A stretch of DNA of 64,000 nucleotides, taken from Heligmosomoides polygyrus polygyrus (lineage: Eukaryota > Nematoda > Chromadorea > Rhabditida > Heligmosomidae). The notes under the pieces were generated by a model. That model worked only from the letters and a program-made list of their open reading frames with translations. It was not told the DNA's origin and ran no database searches. Of the stretch, positions 18,431-29,738 are shown piece after piece (position 1 is the first letter of the stretch; each line of letters begins with the position of its first letter). The stretch lies in NCBI GenBank assembly GCA_947396885.1, contig OX377204.1, positions 26,605,706 to 26,669,705 on the forward strand, in the 5' to 3' direction. The translations under genes and the position numbers were made by a program.

Positions 18431-19616
18431 CAGGGTGTCTCAAAACAATGTATACACTGTTTGAAAGGTGATAAATTTGTTTGTACCAAAAGTACTAATA
18501 AGTTAAAGGCTCATATAAAAGCTTTAAAAAAGGAAATTTTCACACATATGAGTGGCATTTAACGCGCCATAAAATTTTTCATTTTACACTCGATTTATTG
18601 TGCTTCGCTTGAATACATGTTACAATTTTTCCACAAAGTGGTCGTCTCGATTGATTTGTGCTTATTTTAAAGTTCAACGCTTGACAGCATATTATAGATT
18701 GCGAAAAATGGAGAGTATTCTAAAAACTTGCACACACACTGTTTGAAAGGTTCTGACATTGCTGCTGGTCACGTTTGGAAGACGTTTGGGACTCATATGC
18801 AGGCGCGGCGCATCAGGAATTCTGCGGCGTGGAAACAGTCAAGATTTCGCCATGCACACGCATGAAACTTTGCATTTCATAATCGATTGATTGTGTAAGG
18901 GCTGAATGCTTGTTACAATCTTGTTGCTGCTTGGTCACATTAACCTGTGCTGTGCTTCTTTTAACGTTTTTCGCTGTTCGTTACCTTCAGTTATACCAAT
19001 TAACGTTTCCATTCAGCTCAAATGTTGCTTCATTCGTCCACAGAATACGTCTTTTAAAATGCGGCTCCTGCTCACATTTAAATGGTGCAATCGATAAATT
19101 GTAACGTGTCTTTTACGAGGTTGTTAAATTCAAAACGTTAGAAAAGCACAGCACAGGTTAATGCGACCAAGTAGCGATAAAAATTGTAACAAGCATTCAG
19201 CCCATGCACAATCAATCGAGTCTGGAATGCAAGGTTCCAGGCAGTAGCATGGCGCAATCTTGACTATTTGCACGCCGCAGTAATTCCATCGCTCTGTGCT
19301 TTTATGCGAGTTTTAAATATTTCCAAATGCTTTATTAGCAGCAATGTTACAACCCTTCTCATAGTACCTTTACTTTTTAGAATACTCCCCATTTTTCGCA
19401 ACCTACAGTGTGTAATTAAGTTTTGAACTTAAAATACACACAAATTAATTGAAACGGACTTTACGAAGAAATTATAACATGTATTCAAGCGAAACGCAAT
19501 CAATCGAGTGCAAAACGGATAATATCAGACGAGTGCAGCTTTTAACTTCATTAGTACCCTTACTATGAACAAAGTTGTCACCTTTGAAACAATGTATACA
19601 TTTTTGAGACACACTG
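18431..19616. mobile_element. element E: 1.19-kb TA-flanked foldback transposon
   Basis: The left end CAGGGTGTCTCAAAA (18431) is matched by the reverse complement of the right end (CAGTGTGTCTCAAAA, ending 19616), both flanked by TA (18429-18430 and 19617-19618). Complementarity continues through most of the element: arms of about 500-580 bp share CTTGAATACATGTTA, CGAAAAATGG, GCTGAATGCTTGTTACAAT and AACCTGTGCTGTGC around a ~100-bp centre. No transposase. The end sequence resembles Tc1/mariner-type termini. It interrupts the env-like relic without changing its phase. Confidence 0.85.
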
Positions 19617-19618
19617 TA

Positions 19619-20090
19619 TTTTATATAACGGAGACTAAGCACCAAACGCAGTACGGAAGACGGTGTAGAGGAATGAGCTTCTGTAAAGGCAATACATGCG
19701 AAAACATACGTGCAAAAGGCTTTAGCCCAGACCTGAACGAATCAGGCACATATCCGGGATATACCTGTCCAGCGTTGCGGCCTCGGCTGCATCTGCGCAA
19801 TACCTTTCCGCGCATGCACTTTGTGCCACATGTTTCTTGTCCCGGTCTCCCAAGACGCATGGAAGCTCTATTAGTGCTCCGCGTGGAAGCCAACGGCCAC
19901 GGACATTTTTACCACAGTGTACGGCCTACGGGAAAGGAGTCAGCTCATCATGTCTCCATATACAATATATTCATTCGAGCATTTTGAGTTCGAGATCATA
20001 TCCCTACAAAAGCCGTAAACGATGCATCAGAAATAAGACGCGCAGCTGGAATAAGACCTTAATCAGGCCACACGGCTTTGTTCTTCCAGT
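19619..20090 (+). pseudogene. Cys-rich piece of the env-like glycoprotein relic
   Basis: Directly after element E the frame continues in the same phase as 18119-18430. It shows a Cys-rich block (RRCRGMSFCKGNTCENI) and GTYPGYTC, typical in spacing of the start of phlebovirus-type G2 glycoproteins of nematode LTR elements. A frame change follows near 19770, where the Cys-rich reading is lost. The protein would have been a membrane-anchored surface glycoprotein of an endogenous retroelement. It ends before the tail of the CR1/Jockey-like insertion at 20093. Confidence 0.5.
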
Positions 20091-20092
20091 AC

Positions 20093-21042
20093 GATTTATT
20101 TATTTATTTATTTATTTATTTATTACAAGGCACGGATAACAATCACATGCGGTAAGATTCTAACAATAACATATAACAAACAAAAATAAGCCTAAAGAAA
20201 CCTTAGTGCAATTAAACGTTTAAAAGAGGATAGAGACATATTAACAATGTTCTCGTTTTCCGAAAGCAAGATGTTGAGCTCCCTGATGCTCCTGTGATTG
20301 AGGAAACTTGACCTTACTTTTGACCTTGGAAGTGGCAGGTAGAGTCGCAGATGCCCTCTTCTGTCAGTTGTCAAAGGGGTGCCAAAAAATCCAATTGGGT
20401 CAATGGAAAGCCTTCCTGTCAGGACTTTGAACAACATAACTAAATCTGCTCGCTTTCGTCTAGTCTCAAGGCTAGACAACTCGAGCATTTTGGCCCTGTC
20501 AGACCCACTCGGAATATTGTCGTAATTGAGACCACGACACTTTAGAAAAAGCTTACGGGTAAAGTTAGTTCTGAACACTTTCAAGGAGTTTTATGTCCTT
20601 CTTTTGACAGGGACTGAAAACTGAGACACAACATTCTACAATGGGCCTTACGTGAGATTTGTAGGCTCTCACAAAAGAAGGTTGATCTTTGGTTATACCA
20701 TATATATATATATATCCAATACCTTAAACAAGTTATAAATTCGGTAGTTAGCCTTCTTTACAAGTGCTTTATAATGATGCTCAAAGTTTAGGTTACTCGA
20801 GAAATGGAACCCTAAATCTCGTGCACTTGTAAGTTGCTTCAAAATTGACCCGTTGAGTGTGTATGCTAGAAGGTGACTTTGAGATTTAGATTGAATCACG
20901 AGACAATGCGATTTTTCAGCCGAAAAAGGTAGTTCCCAGGTGCTTGCCCAATTCTCTACAAAATTTATAGCCGCTTGGACATGACAGGAGCTTCCTTGAT
21001 TGTCGACTTCTCTATAGATCTTATATCATCCGCGTACATTAT
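20093..21042 (-). pseudogene. truncated CR1/Jockey-like non-LTR retrotransposon, minus strand
   Basis: Minus-strand frames give the RT catalytic YADD at 21036-21025, then the thumb region (LNGSILKQLTSARDLGFHFS, HHYKALVKKANYRIYNLF), and a C-terminal region (FTRKLFLKCRGLNYDNIP, SLETRRKRADLVMLFK, LTGRL, LNILLSENENI). The 3-prime end carries a (TAAA)n tail, seen on the plus strand as repeated ATTT at 20093-20125. It is 5-prime truncated exactly at the catalytic motif, where a long (TA)n tract begins, and a second TA tract interrupts it at 20697-20715. Confidence 0.75.
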
Positions 21043-21069
21043 ATATATACGATGTATATATATACGTAC

Positions 21070-21125
<56 letters not shown>
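21043..21125. repeat. (TA)n microsatellite with GTACAT interruptions
   Basis: About 80 bp of alternating TA with two short interruptions near 21050-21070, adjoining the truncated RT. Confidence 0.95.
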
Positions 21126-21126
<1 letters not shown>

Positions 21127-21249
21127 GATGCAAAAATATGAACACAAAAACTTCTATGCCTGCAAATTCCCTCACTTCTGTTACCGCGATGTTAGTGGCA
21201 ATCAAGCCAGTTGTAATTGCCCATATAGCGAATTGAAGAACTTGGAAAA

Positions 21250-21396
21250 CAACAGTGACTTCATGTTGTTACAGGATGCTTTGTTGCAATCAAAACTCTT
21301 GCGCCAGGTCGGACTCGAACCCGCATCTTCTGCTTTCCGGGCAGCGATGTTCGCCTTACACCACCGGCGCTGTTTGACGCACGGAACATCCGCACC
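21250..21396 (-). mobile_element. tRNA-derived SINE family S1, minus copy of an inverted pair
   Basis: The minus strand contains GCGCCGGTGGTGTAAGGCGA, GATGCGGGTTCGAG (B box GGTTCGAGTCC, 21321-21311), and GCGCAAGAGTTTTGAT. The tRNA-like part can pair its ends (GCGCCGG with CCTGGCGC). Near-identical to the plus copy at 21424. Confidence 0.75.
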
Positions 21397-21423
21397 TGAG
21401 TGCTGACAGACCTGGAGGATATT

Positions 21424-21558
21424 GCGGATGTTACGTGCGGTCAAACAGTGCCGGTGGTGTAAGGCGAACATCGCTGCCCGGAAAGCAGAAGATGCGGGTT
21501 CGAGTCCCGCCTGGCGCAAGAGTTTTGATCGCAACAAAGCATCCTGTAACAACATGTA
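21424..21558 (+). mobile_element. tRNA-derived SINE family S1, plus copy of an inverted pair
   Basis: Exact B box GGTTCGAGTCC at 21497-21507, tRNA-like acceptor ends, and the tail GCAACAAAGCATCCTGTAAC. It mirrors 21250-21396 head to head with about 28 bp between, leaving a ~310-bp near-perfect palindrome. Confidence 0.8.
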
Positions 21559-21639
21559 GCTTCTCTACCAGCCGCTCCAGGCTCAATCAAATGTGTTAAA
21601 ACAGTGACTTCTCCTGCCCTTTTTCAAAACTTACACCAC

Positions 21640-23050
21640 AGTCAGTGAAACGGTCAACAGAAAATGTAACAACAATATCCATTGCCTCCAACGAGCGTTT
21701 TGAATGTGCTCATTTAAACATAAATGGACCGCACACGTTGGACCTCTTGAAGGCTGCTAGAGCCGCACTCAAGGCAGCCAAATGTCGTTTCCCTGTCATA
21801 CCTCCAAACCCTCTTGGACAACGATTCAGTGCAAAAAGTATTTCCGGTCGAGTGTGGCCACAGTATCATTACCACTGTTTCAAGGTTGCCGTTTGAGAAA
21901 GCAGTAGTGGACTCCCACCGCTTCACCTTATGTGGTCGGAAAAACATCTCAGTAGAACAAGTAGAAATATTGTTCCATTACCCTTTTCCGGCACTGTACA
22001 TACAACTTATTCTCAAAGTATCCGTTCGAGCAACATAAACATTTGACTGGTTTCACGATTTTACCTTGTCAGGTGTCAGACCTTCCTCCACTCTGGCTCA
22101 TGATAATAAATCACTGGAAGTTCGCTATCACTGTCGCAGTTGCTCTGTGCTCCTCACATACCAGTGCAGACCAACAGCCATCCTCTTCCTATTTAGAGAT
22201 ATTGGCGATGCTTAAGATCATCTTCACCATGATTCCTGGCGCTGGAGAGCTGTGAGCACAGTAGCAACGTGCGAACACGAACAATAACAAACCTATGGAA
22301 TTCGATGTAAACAGTGAACATCATCTGAAGGCAACCGAGACATGGTGCCGGCCGGTCATTTTACCATCTTCGTGGGAAATGACATCGACCGAGAACTAAT
22401 ACAAATGGAATTGGATCGCCATGTGTCGCTAGGGGGACTGACTAACGCCGTCGCCTCCACTTTCAATTGTCTTGAGTCCCTTTTCGGAAAAGCCGGTCAA
22501 ATACGGAGGACTCTCAGTACTACTCGAACGAATGACGTCATGCTCGATCTCTGTGATTTGCCCTGTGGGCGAGAACATTGACGTCCATCACGAGGCCGCT
22601 GCCACCACTTTGCTGATCCGGTCTCGTAGCAATGCGTGCATCGGAATTACACCTATGCGATCTCTGTCTGCGACCTGAGAACGGCAAAGTCTGCCTAGTA
22701 AAGTGTTCTATCGGCCGTGAAGATCACATCGCAGCTCTGTACGTGCATGTATATCACAGAAGCATCGTCACTCCTGAAAGGCCGCTTCGCAAATTCAACT
22801 ACGCGTCCCTGCCGAACTCGATCCGTCTTGCTCGTAACTACCTACGTCACGTTATGGCTGCTATTCAACTTCTGCTGCTACCTCTACATACCACGTCCGT
22901 CATCTTTCGCCTACCCCGCATCCCGATGTTCCCTTTTCCCAACCTTCTGCAGTTTGCCATCCCTATCATCACTGAACCTTCTCGCCTGTGATCGAGCTCG
23001 TCTGCGCCGTTATCTGGATCCAGTCATCCACGATTTCGTCTCCCGTTGAT
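21640..23050 (+). other. coding-like but broken sequence, possibly the distal env relic
   Basis: GC-richer than its surroundings, with several overlapping plus-strand frames (21645-21896, 22342-22581, 22632-22991, 22717-23049). Features seen are a segment with spaced Cys (DLCDLPCGRE; LCDLCLRPENGKVCLVKC) and, in one frame, a hydrophobic stretch (TTYVTLWLLFNFCCYLY) followed by basic residues, as for a membrane anchor. It lies on the same strand as the env-like pieces and could be their C-terminal part. I do not recognise it with certainty. Confidence 0.25.
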
Positions 23051-24019
23051 ATTCGGTCTTCTGCTCAAGCTTTCATGGTGCTGTTCGTGACTCAAAACTG
23101 CGTGTACTCAACGCCAGCCGACTACGTTTCGCATGGCGCTGGCATTCGGATACTGTAGATGCTAATGGGTTGCACTAGATCCGCCTATAGATTCTTGCTT
23201 TTGTGCGATTGTACCAACCCGGAGCGGTCGGTGATAGAAAAATAATACTTTCCACTGAACCGTATCGATCGACCGTGCTAAGTTGCACACTACTAGAGGA
23301 GACTCCAAATGTGTGCCAGCCGTAATACCTCAAAGCGCATCACATCCTGTGGGGCCTGTTGGTTGTGATCAAAGCTCACATTCGCAAAAATTTACAATTT
23401 ATGACCCGAAATGTAGTACATCGTAAATCGTAAAAAGGTTGCCGAAAACTACCGTAAATTGTAATTACGCACACCTCTTCTCGCCAACTTGGAAGGCATA
23501 GACATAATAGCTGAAACGAGTTTGAGGTAGTTTTGTTTATTGTAGAGGATATTTCTGCAAGGAGAGTGTTGGGGATATTCTGGATTTTTACAAGAAATCC
23601 AGCTATTAACAACAGAAATGAGTATCCTTTAGTTAAGAGCGACTTCCTGGCGTTTGTGCCCCATTGTGAACTCTAGCGCCGGTGAGCGACAGTGACGTAC
23701 TGTATGCTTCATTCATCTCTACTTGTTAACTAATGCGGGCGATTATCAACCTTTCCATCTGGTGGATTCGTTTCTCACATCTGGTCCCTTTTTCATGTTC
23801 GTAAGGTAGTCTAGTGTAGTTAAAGTGCTTGGTAGAGTAAAGTACAAATAAAAACTGGTGCACCACGTTGAGATCTCTAAAGACGACGAGAAGTCGAATC
23901 GTCAGACCCTGCTAAATAGAGATCAATCTAAAAAAATGGGGCACAAAAAACGCTGACAAACAACATACAATGCTAAGATTTGAAAAAGAGAGAACTTGGA
24001 GATATTTGATTTATCCATT
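23051..24019. other. unassigned sequence
   Basis: No supported gene or repeat. Confidence 0.4.
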
Positions 24020-24150
24020 CGCTGGCCACCGCAAACCACTGTATGGTCAAATAGTCACTCAAATTACCTCCACGGTATCCTGTAGAAGTTGAGTGCGTGA
24101 CGCATCGTAAACGAGATTCATTAGCGCCCTCCTTTATCCTTTACCCTCAG
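24020..24150 (+). mobile_element. SINE family S2, 3-prime body
   Basis: CGCTGGCCACCGCAAACCAC, ACCTCCACGGTATCCTGTAG, AAGTTGAGTGCGTGACGCAT, then CCTCCTTTATCCTTTACC: the complete 3-prime half of the family with no head. Confidence 0.65.
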
Positions 24151-25062
24151 GTAAAATCTACTGGCCACATAAATCGCGCCAATGTATACTCTTCGAGCTC
24201 TTCCGACAACACAGTACCGAACATGTCTTTTGGTCTTTGGCCGGAAAAACCGGGCAGGTCAACATATTTGAATAATTTCTTCAGAAATTGAATATCCCTA
24301 AAAAAAGCAACATAGCTGAGCTCAGCAGCTCGAGCTCTACCTATTGGTATATAAATTGCCGATAAACTTTCTCATCGATTTTTTTGCCGATTCCTCTAAT
24401 CGCAACTCGTCCCTCGTCGTTTACTTTCATTCCCACGCGAATGATGACTGACTTGGCCCAAAATCTGGATGCAATGGTTTTACCGTATCTAAATCATCAT
24501 AAATAACGCTCACGTCGCACAGTCAAAACTTCGGATTGATCGTCGCTCGATCGTAACTCCTTCAGATTTAGGTTTTTTGAAAAAGGTTGGAACCATTTGA
24601 TTCGCCTCTTCGAGTTCTATACAAGCATGTACACAGCTTTACCAGAACTCCCATATTTTCGCCGTGGGTGGCCCAGAAAGTGACTGGAGCAGGCTTTCGC
24701 GACAAGAGCAGCTTAATTCTCAGGACATGTGAACTTTCGCAGTATCTCAAGCATGGCGAACATTGCCAGTGTACTGTCATGCCAAGACTGCTTCCAGAGT
24801 TTCCACAATGCATGCGGAATCGAACCTATCAATCGAGTGGGCGAACCATGTCCACTGCGCTTCTATCTTCTCTTACTTGGAAGATGCGAAGTTTTTAAGA
24901 CTACTTTGAACCGTTTTGAGAATCCTACTATATATATAAAGGAGTAAGCGTGTATGTGTGTGATTCCGTCACAACTGGAGTGGGGGAAGACCGTGTTGGC
25001 GATACTCGACGATTGATGGCTATCAAAGCGGCCGGTCCAAAATTCAGCACTGGAGTTCGCTG

Positions 25063-25400
25063 AACACGATTCTAAAGTTCGTTTTTGATTATCGATTACC
25101 ATCAATCGATATTGATCAAATTATCGATTTTCTGTGGGTGTCGCTCAAAACTTTGGCACTAAGAGTATGCGAGGTTGTACACGAATCTGAAGATCCTTTT
25201 TGAAGTAAGTATCGATCACCATCAATCGATATTAATCAAATTATCGACTTTTGCGGATGACGTTCAGACGATCATAGATTTTAGCCCCGGGGTTAGCGAG
25301 GATGCTGAACACGAACCTGAAGTTTGTTTTTAAAGTATCGACCGCCATCAACCGGTATTGGTCAAATTATCGATTTTGTAGATGACGTTTATTTTTCAAT
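25063..25400. repeat. ~124-bp minisatellite in element B (3 copies)
   Basis: Units begin at about 25063, 25187 and 25312 with forms of GAACACGAATCTGAAG and contain ATCGATCACCATCAATCG, then a run like TCAAATTATCGATTTT. Each unit thus holds several ATCGAT-type palindromic sites. Confidence 0.75.
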
Positions 25401-25529
25401 TTTCTTCTAACTTGCCCCAATCGACGTAGTTATGTTCCTGAGGAAACCATGATACAGGTGGCAGCTACAATTTATTATGAAAAGTTATTACCACGGCGAA
25501 TCCGTTAGAAAGCCGAAAGGCCACTCTGA

Positions 25530-25930
25530 CGGCTGGTTTTATCGTAAATTTACATCCGCCCCACTCAGGATTAGCTCCAATCTGTCATCTGCGAGACTTT
25601 GGAGTGCGACGTGTACAGTGCGTATGGAGACGAACTCATCAATCGAGTTGATTCGATAACTGGAAGAGTGAGCGTTTGGGGGGTTTTGTCAGAAACTTCC
25701 TGCCGTCCTACTCAGGAATTGCTCTTAGACTGTCCACTTAACCTTAGGAGTGCTACAATGCATAGAGAATCGAACCTTTCAATCCAAGGGGGACAGCTTG
25801 TAGAGTGAGCGCTTAGAGGGTTTTATCAGAAATTTACAGCCGCCCTAGTCAGGAATTGCGTTAACTGTCCCGGCATGGTTTGGGAGAGCGCCGTGGACAA
25901 TGCCCACAGAATCGAACCTAAGAATCGAGT
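25530..25930. repeat. ~139-bp minisatellite in element B (3 copies)
   Basis: GAGTGAGCGTTTGGGGGGTT at 25666 and GAGTGAGCGCTTAGAGGGTT at 25805, preceded by a diverged copy from about 25530. Each unit includes a CAATCGAGT-like end. It is the reverse complement of the ~145-bp unit in element A. Confidence 0.65.
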
Positions 25931-26429
25931 GGGGCGACCGCTCGCAAATTACACGCGCGGGCGTGTTCTGGGCGCGATTACTCTGTCACGTGTGAACTTT
26001 TCCGATTGCAGCTTGTGGCTTTTGGAGGCAATGATACGTTCTAGTAGTGCGCTGAAACGCAGCAATGTAGCTTATGATTGGAGAAAGTTACAGCAGTGCG
26101 AACATGCGGATTAGCCTTGTGTGGCATTAGCCGATTTGTTCAAAATTCAGTCGACACTTGCGAGAAAACGCGGAGAGCTAACGGCCTACAAATGCGCCAG
26201 CAAGCAGAACATTTAAGGTGCTTTAAGATGATTTTTTCAGTTTGATGATTAAACTGCCTTAGCCCCAGCTGCCATTTTAGGGCGGCGAACTTACTCGCCC
26301 ACGTTTGCGTTTTCGACACTCTTAATGCTACAGTTTTATTCAGCTAGAATATCGAACGATATTAATTTCGACCAATTTTAGAAAAATCGATTTTTTGACA
26401 ATTTCCCGTCGAGGACGGGGGCGGTCTGG

Positions 26430-26760
26430 GAATTTTCAAAAACGGACGTCGGATTCGTAACCAGCGCCCCAAATAACCCAGGCTATTTCAGACGAGAAAA
26501 TTTGGCCAATTTCGAGAATATCAATTTTCGATGACGTCATCGTCCGCGCAGGCTCGGCCTAGAGCGCTCCCATCCTTGATAGAAAATTGCCAAAAAAATC
26601 GATCTTTCTGAAATTGGTCGACATTGACATCATTCGATAGAGCCTTTCGCGCTGAAGCTAATGGTGTTATTGCGAGTGTCAAAAGCTCAAATATGGGCGC
26701 AGGAAACTTCAACGTCAAGTCCACCGCCCTAAAATGGCAGCTGGGGAGTTGCGAGCATGT
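26430..26760. repeat. block shared by elements A and B
   Basis: AAAACGGACGTCGGATTCGT, AATTTGGCCAATTTCGAGAA, the palindrome CGATGACGTCATCG at 26529-26542, and CATTCGATAGAGCC match element A at 2430-2750 and again, in its second unit, at 3179-3430. This proves A and B are the same family. Confidence 0.8.
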
Positions 26761-27727
26761 CGTCTTAACGCGCCTTAAGCGCTCTGCTCACTGACGCATG
26801 TGTATGCTATTAGCTCTCGCAAGTGTCGACTGAATTTGGAACAAATCGGCTAATGCCACACAAGGCTAATCTGCATGTTCGCATCGCTGTAACTTTTTCA
26901 AATCATAAACTGCATTGCTGTACTTCAGCGATCACTAGGACGTCTCACTGCCTACAAAAACCACAAGCCGCAACCGGGAAGGTTTTCATGTGACAGAGTT
27001 ATTGCGCTCAGAACGCGCCCGCGCGTGCAATTCGCGAGCGGTCTCCCCATTCGATTGTTGGGTTTGATTCTATATGCATTGTTCGCGGCGCACTCCGAAG
27101 TCCCTAGCATGATAGCGCACTGGCAACGTACGCCATGCTTTAGATACTCCGAAGCCCCCATGTCCTAGGAAATAAACTGCTCTAATTGCAAAAGCTGCTC
27201 CAGTCACTTTTTGAGCCACCCATGGCGAAAATGTGGTGTTCTGTTAAAGTTGTACACATGCTTGTGTAGAACTCGAAGAAGCAAATCGAACGGCTCCAAG
27301 CTTTTTTCAAAAAACCTGAATCTGAAGGAGTTCTGATCGAGCGACTGTTTGCGACGCAATTCTTCCGTCGCAATCCGAAGTTTTGACTGTCGACGTGAGC
27401 GGTATTTATGATAGTGACTCAGATGCGGTAAAACCATTGCATACAGATTGTGTACGAAATCAGTAATCATTCTCGTGGAAATGAAAGCAAGACGCATGAC
27501 GAGAGACCAGCTGCGATTAGAGGAAACGGCAAAAAATCGATGAGAAAAAAATTCATCGGCAATTTGTATGCCAATAGATAGAGCTCGAGCTGCTAAGCTC
27601 AGCTATGTTGCTTTTTTCAGGAGTATTCAATTTCTGAAGAAGTTATTTAAAAAGGCCGCTTCCAAAGCGGTCTATGCCGACCTGCGCGGTCTTTCCGGCC
27701 AATGAGCAAAAGACATTTCCGGTACTT

Positions 27728-29738
27728 TAGACCACCAAATATCAGACGTGTTTCTTTGAGAGTGGCGTGAACTTATTACGATGGTTAGAAGAGGCTAGAA
27801 GTTGTTCCATATTTTCGCAGTATTTATCTTATCTTATTATCTTTCGTCTTATTGCACAAGTTTAGCGTTTCTATCATCTTAAAAGGCGTTTATTCTTGTT
27901 GGGGAAGAAGGGAACTCACAGCTCGTCTTTGATAGCCCATTTATGTGAGCGGCAGGGTCATAGAATACGGCCTTCTTAAACTTCTTTCCTTTCCTCTACT
28001 TTCCCTGTTAACACAGGTACTCTGACAGGGTACATTTCAACAGTCTATGCTTTGAGCATTGTTATGGATACGCCCGTTATCACAGTTCACCATTTTCTCT
28101 GCGTGATAGACTACTCCTCGCAAGACTCAATATAAATTTGAGGTTTGTATATCTCATTCAAAGTGGTTTTTGTCAGTACTTTAGTGATGAGTTTTTAAAA
28201 AATCCTCTTCCAGATCAAGTTTAAAAATTTGTTTTAGTTCTGACTCGGCATGTCTGATGGTAAGATTCAAGTTGTGAAGCTGCATTGCTTGGAAATCGGG
28301 CTCTTCGGCGGTCAAGAAAAGCGGACTAGATCTTTAAAATTGAAAAACTTTTTTGTTTTATAATCATTTAAAGCGTGTTTTCCGTAATGTTGCTAAAGCG
28401 TTCACCTCTTCTATGGCTTAAAGCCTTATTAAATATTTACCACACTTAAACGGCAGAAACTTTCGGTATGCCCCAAAATTTTTGACGCACTGTGTTTAGC
28501 CAAATGTCGACTTCATCCTACATTGCAGCAGTAAGCGGCTGAAGGATGAAAATCGTGGTTTTCCTCCATCGCACAGTGAAAAGTAAGCAAAATCACACCT
28601 CAATAAAAATAGCAGACGTGCTCCACACGCTTACATCACGGTCAGTATTTATCAGTGTGAAGAGATTACATTTAATAAGAATATCGTGCAGAATAAAACC
28701 TAAAGGTACGGAAAAATCAAAGTTTTATAAAGGCGAAATTTCTCTGTCGATATACCAATACGCCAGACTCCATATCGCATCTCGAATTCAAAATATATAT
28801 AGGTGACTGACGTCGACCCTCAGCGTGTTCGTTCGTCGTCTAAGCATTAGCACGTGTCCCAACGAGTTTTGCCCAATGCCGAGTACTGCGGTTTCTAAAG
28901 AAAACCGTCTGAATGGAAATGTTTCAATCAGGTAGAGTGGTAAACCGCATCTCGTGAGATTATCCCTTCGCATCACTGCTCAAATTGGTATCCGCCTTCA
29001 GGAAATGTGATTTATTAGAGTTCCCGAAATCTCCATGAAGACCCACTTTCCTTCGTATCCTCATCTTCCGCTATTCTGCTATGTTTGACATAACTATGTC
29101 GCACGTGGCATTGTGTTAATGCGCGATTGTGTTTCATCTATGCACTGTTTGACATACTGTAGCCATGCAGGAACATATGTAGCGGAATCATCTGACTCTG
29201 ACGTCATTTAATCCACTCCATCTTTCTTTAGGCTCTGAGTTATGTTTTAGCCTTTTTTCAAGCAAAAGCCGCTATTTCTCTTGAAACAGTTTTCAATATC
29301 GCTGTGTTCCATAAAAGCTTCCTTAAATTTCTCGAGCGTAGAGTCATTCTATTTAAAATACAAACCATAGTTTATTAAACTGCTGCAGGGTCGCAGAAGC
29401 ATCCAAGACATTTCTGGAATTGTAGGGCAAATGGCTTTGATCATATGAAGCACCAGTTGTCCCATTAGGGTAAGCATATGTTTATGCACTCTTCTAGGTA
29501 GCGTTTCAAACACCTTCTACCACATTTTGGCATAAACATTGCCTCCAGAATTTCCCGACGGAATAACAAATTAGGATGATCAAGACTTTTCTTAAACCCA
29601 ATAATACAGCTAAAAAATGTCTCAAGTTATCTAAACATCGGCGCTAGGCAAGGGTCATGTTATCAGTATATCACAGTAGTAGCTGTGGCAAAACTAGTAA
29701 ATAGTAGGCAATATTATTTTTCTTAAGATCTGTACTTA
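27728..29738. other. unassigned AT-rich sequence
   Basis: Two kb with only short frames in all phases, none with recognisable motifs. An 86-codon plus frame at 28546-28806 is low-complexity and not convincing. Confidence 0.4.

Larger units (their letters stand above)
24212..27727. mobile_element. element B: 3.5-kb element with ~690-bp terminal inverted repeats
   Basis: The left end CAGTACCGAACATGTCTTTT and the reverse complement of the right end (AAGTACCGGAAATGTCTTTT) match. Similarity continues for about 650-700 bp on each side (24212-24880 and 27030-27727), for example through AGCAACATAGCTGAGC, CTCATCGATTTTTT, AAAACTTCGGATTG and TCGAGTTCTA. The right flank is TA; the left flank is CA, a likely mutated TA. 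Inside are two minisatellites and a block shared with element A. A 97-codon minus-strand frame in the right arm (27204-27497) shows no known domain. No transposase seen. Confidence 0.75.

Noticed and set aside
20965..21406. Frames with long IYIYIY runs
   Set aside because: Translation of the (TA)n tract; only the YADD-bearing few codons are meaningful.
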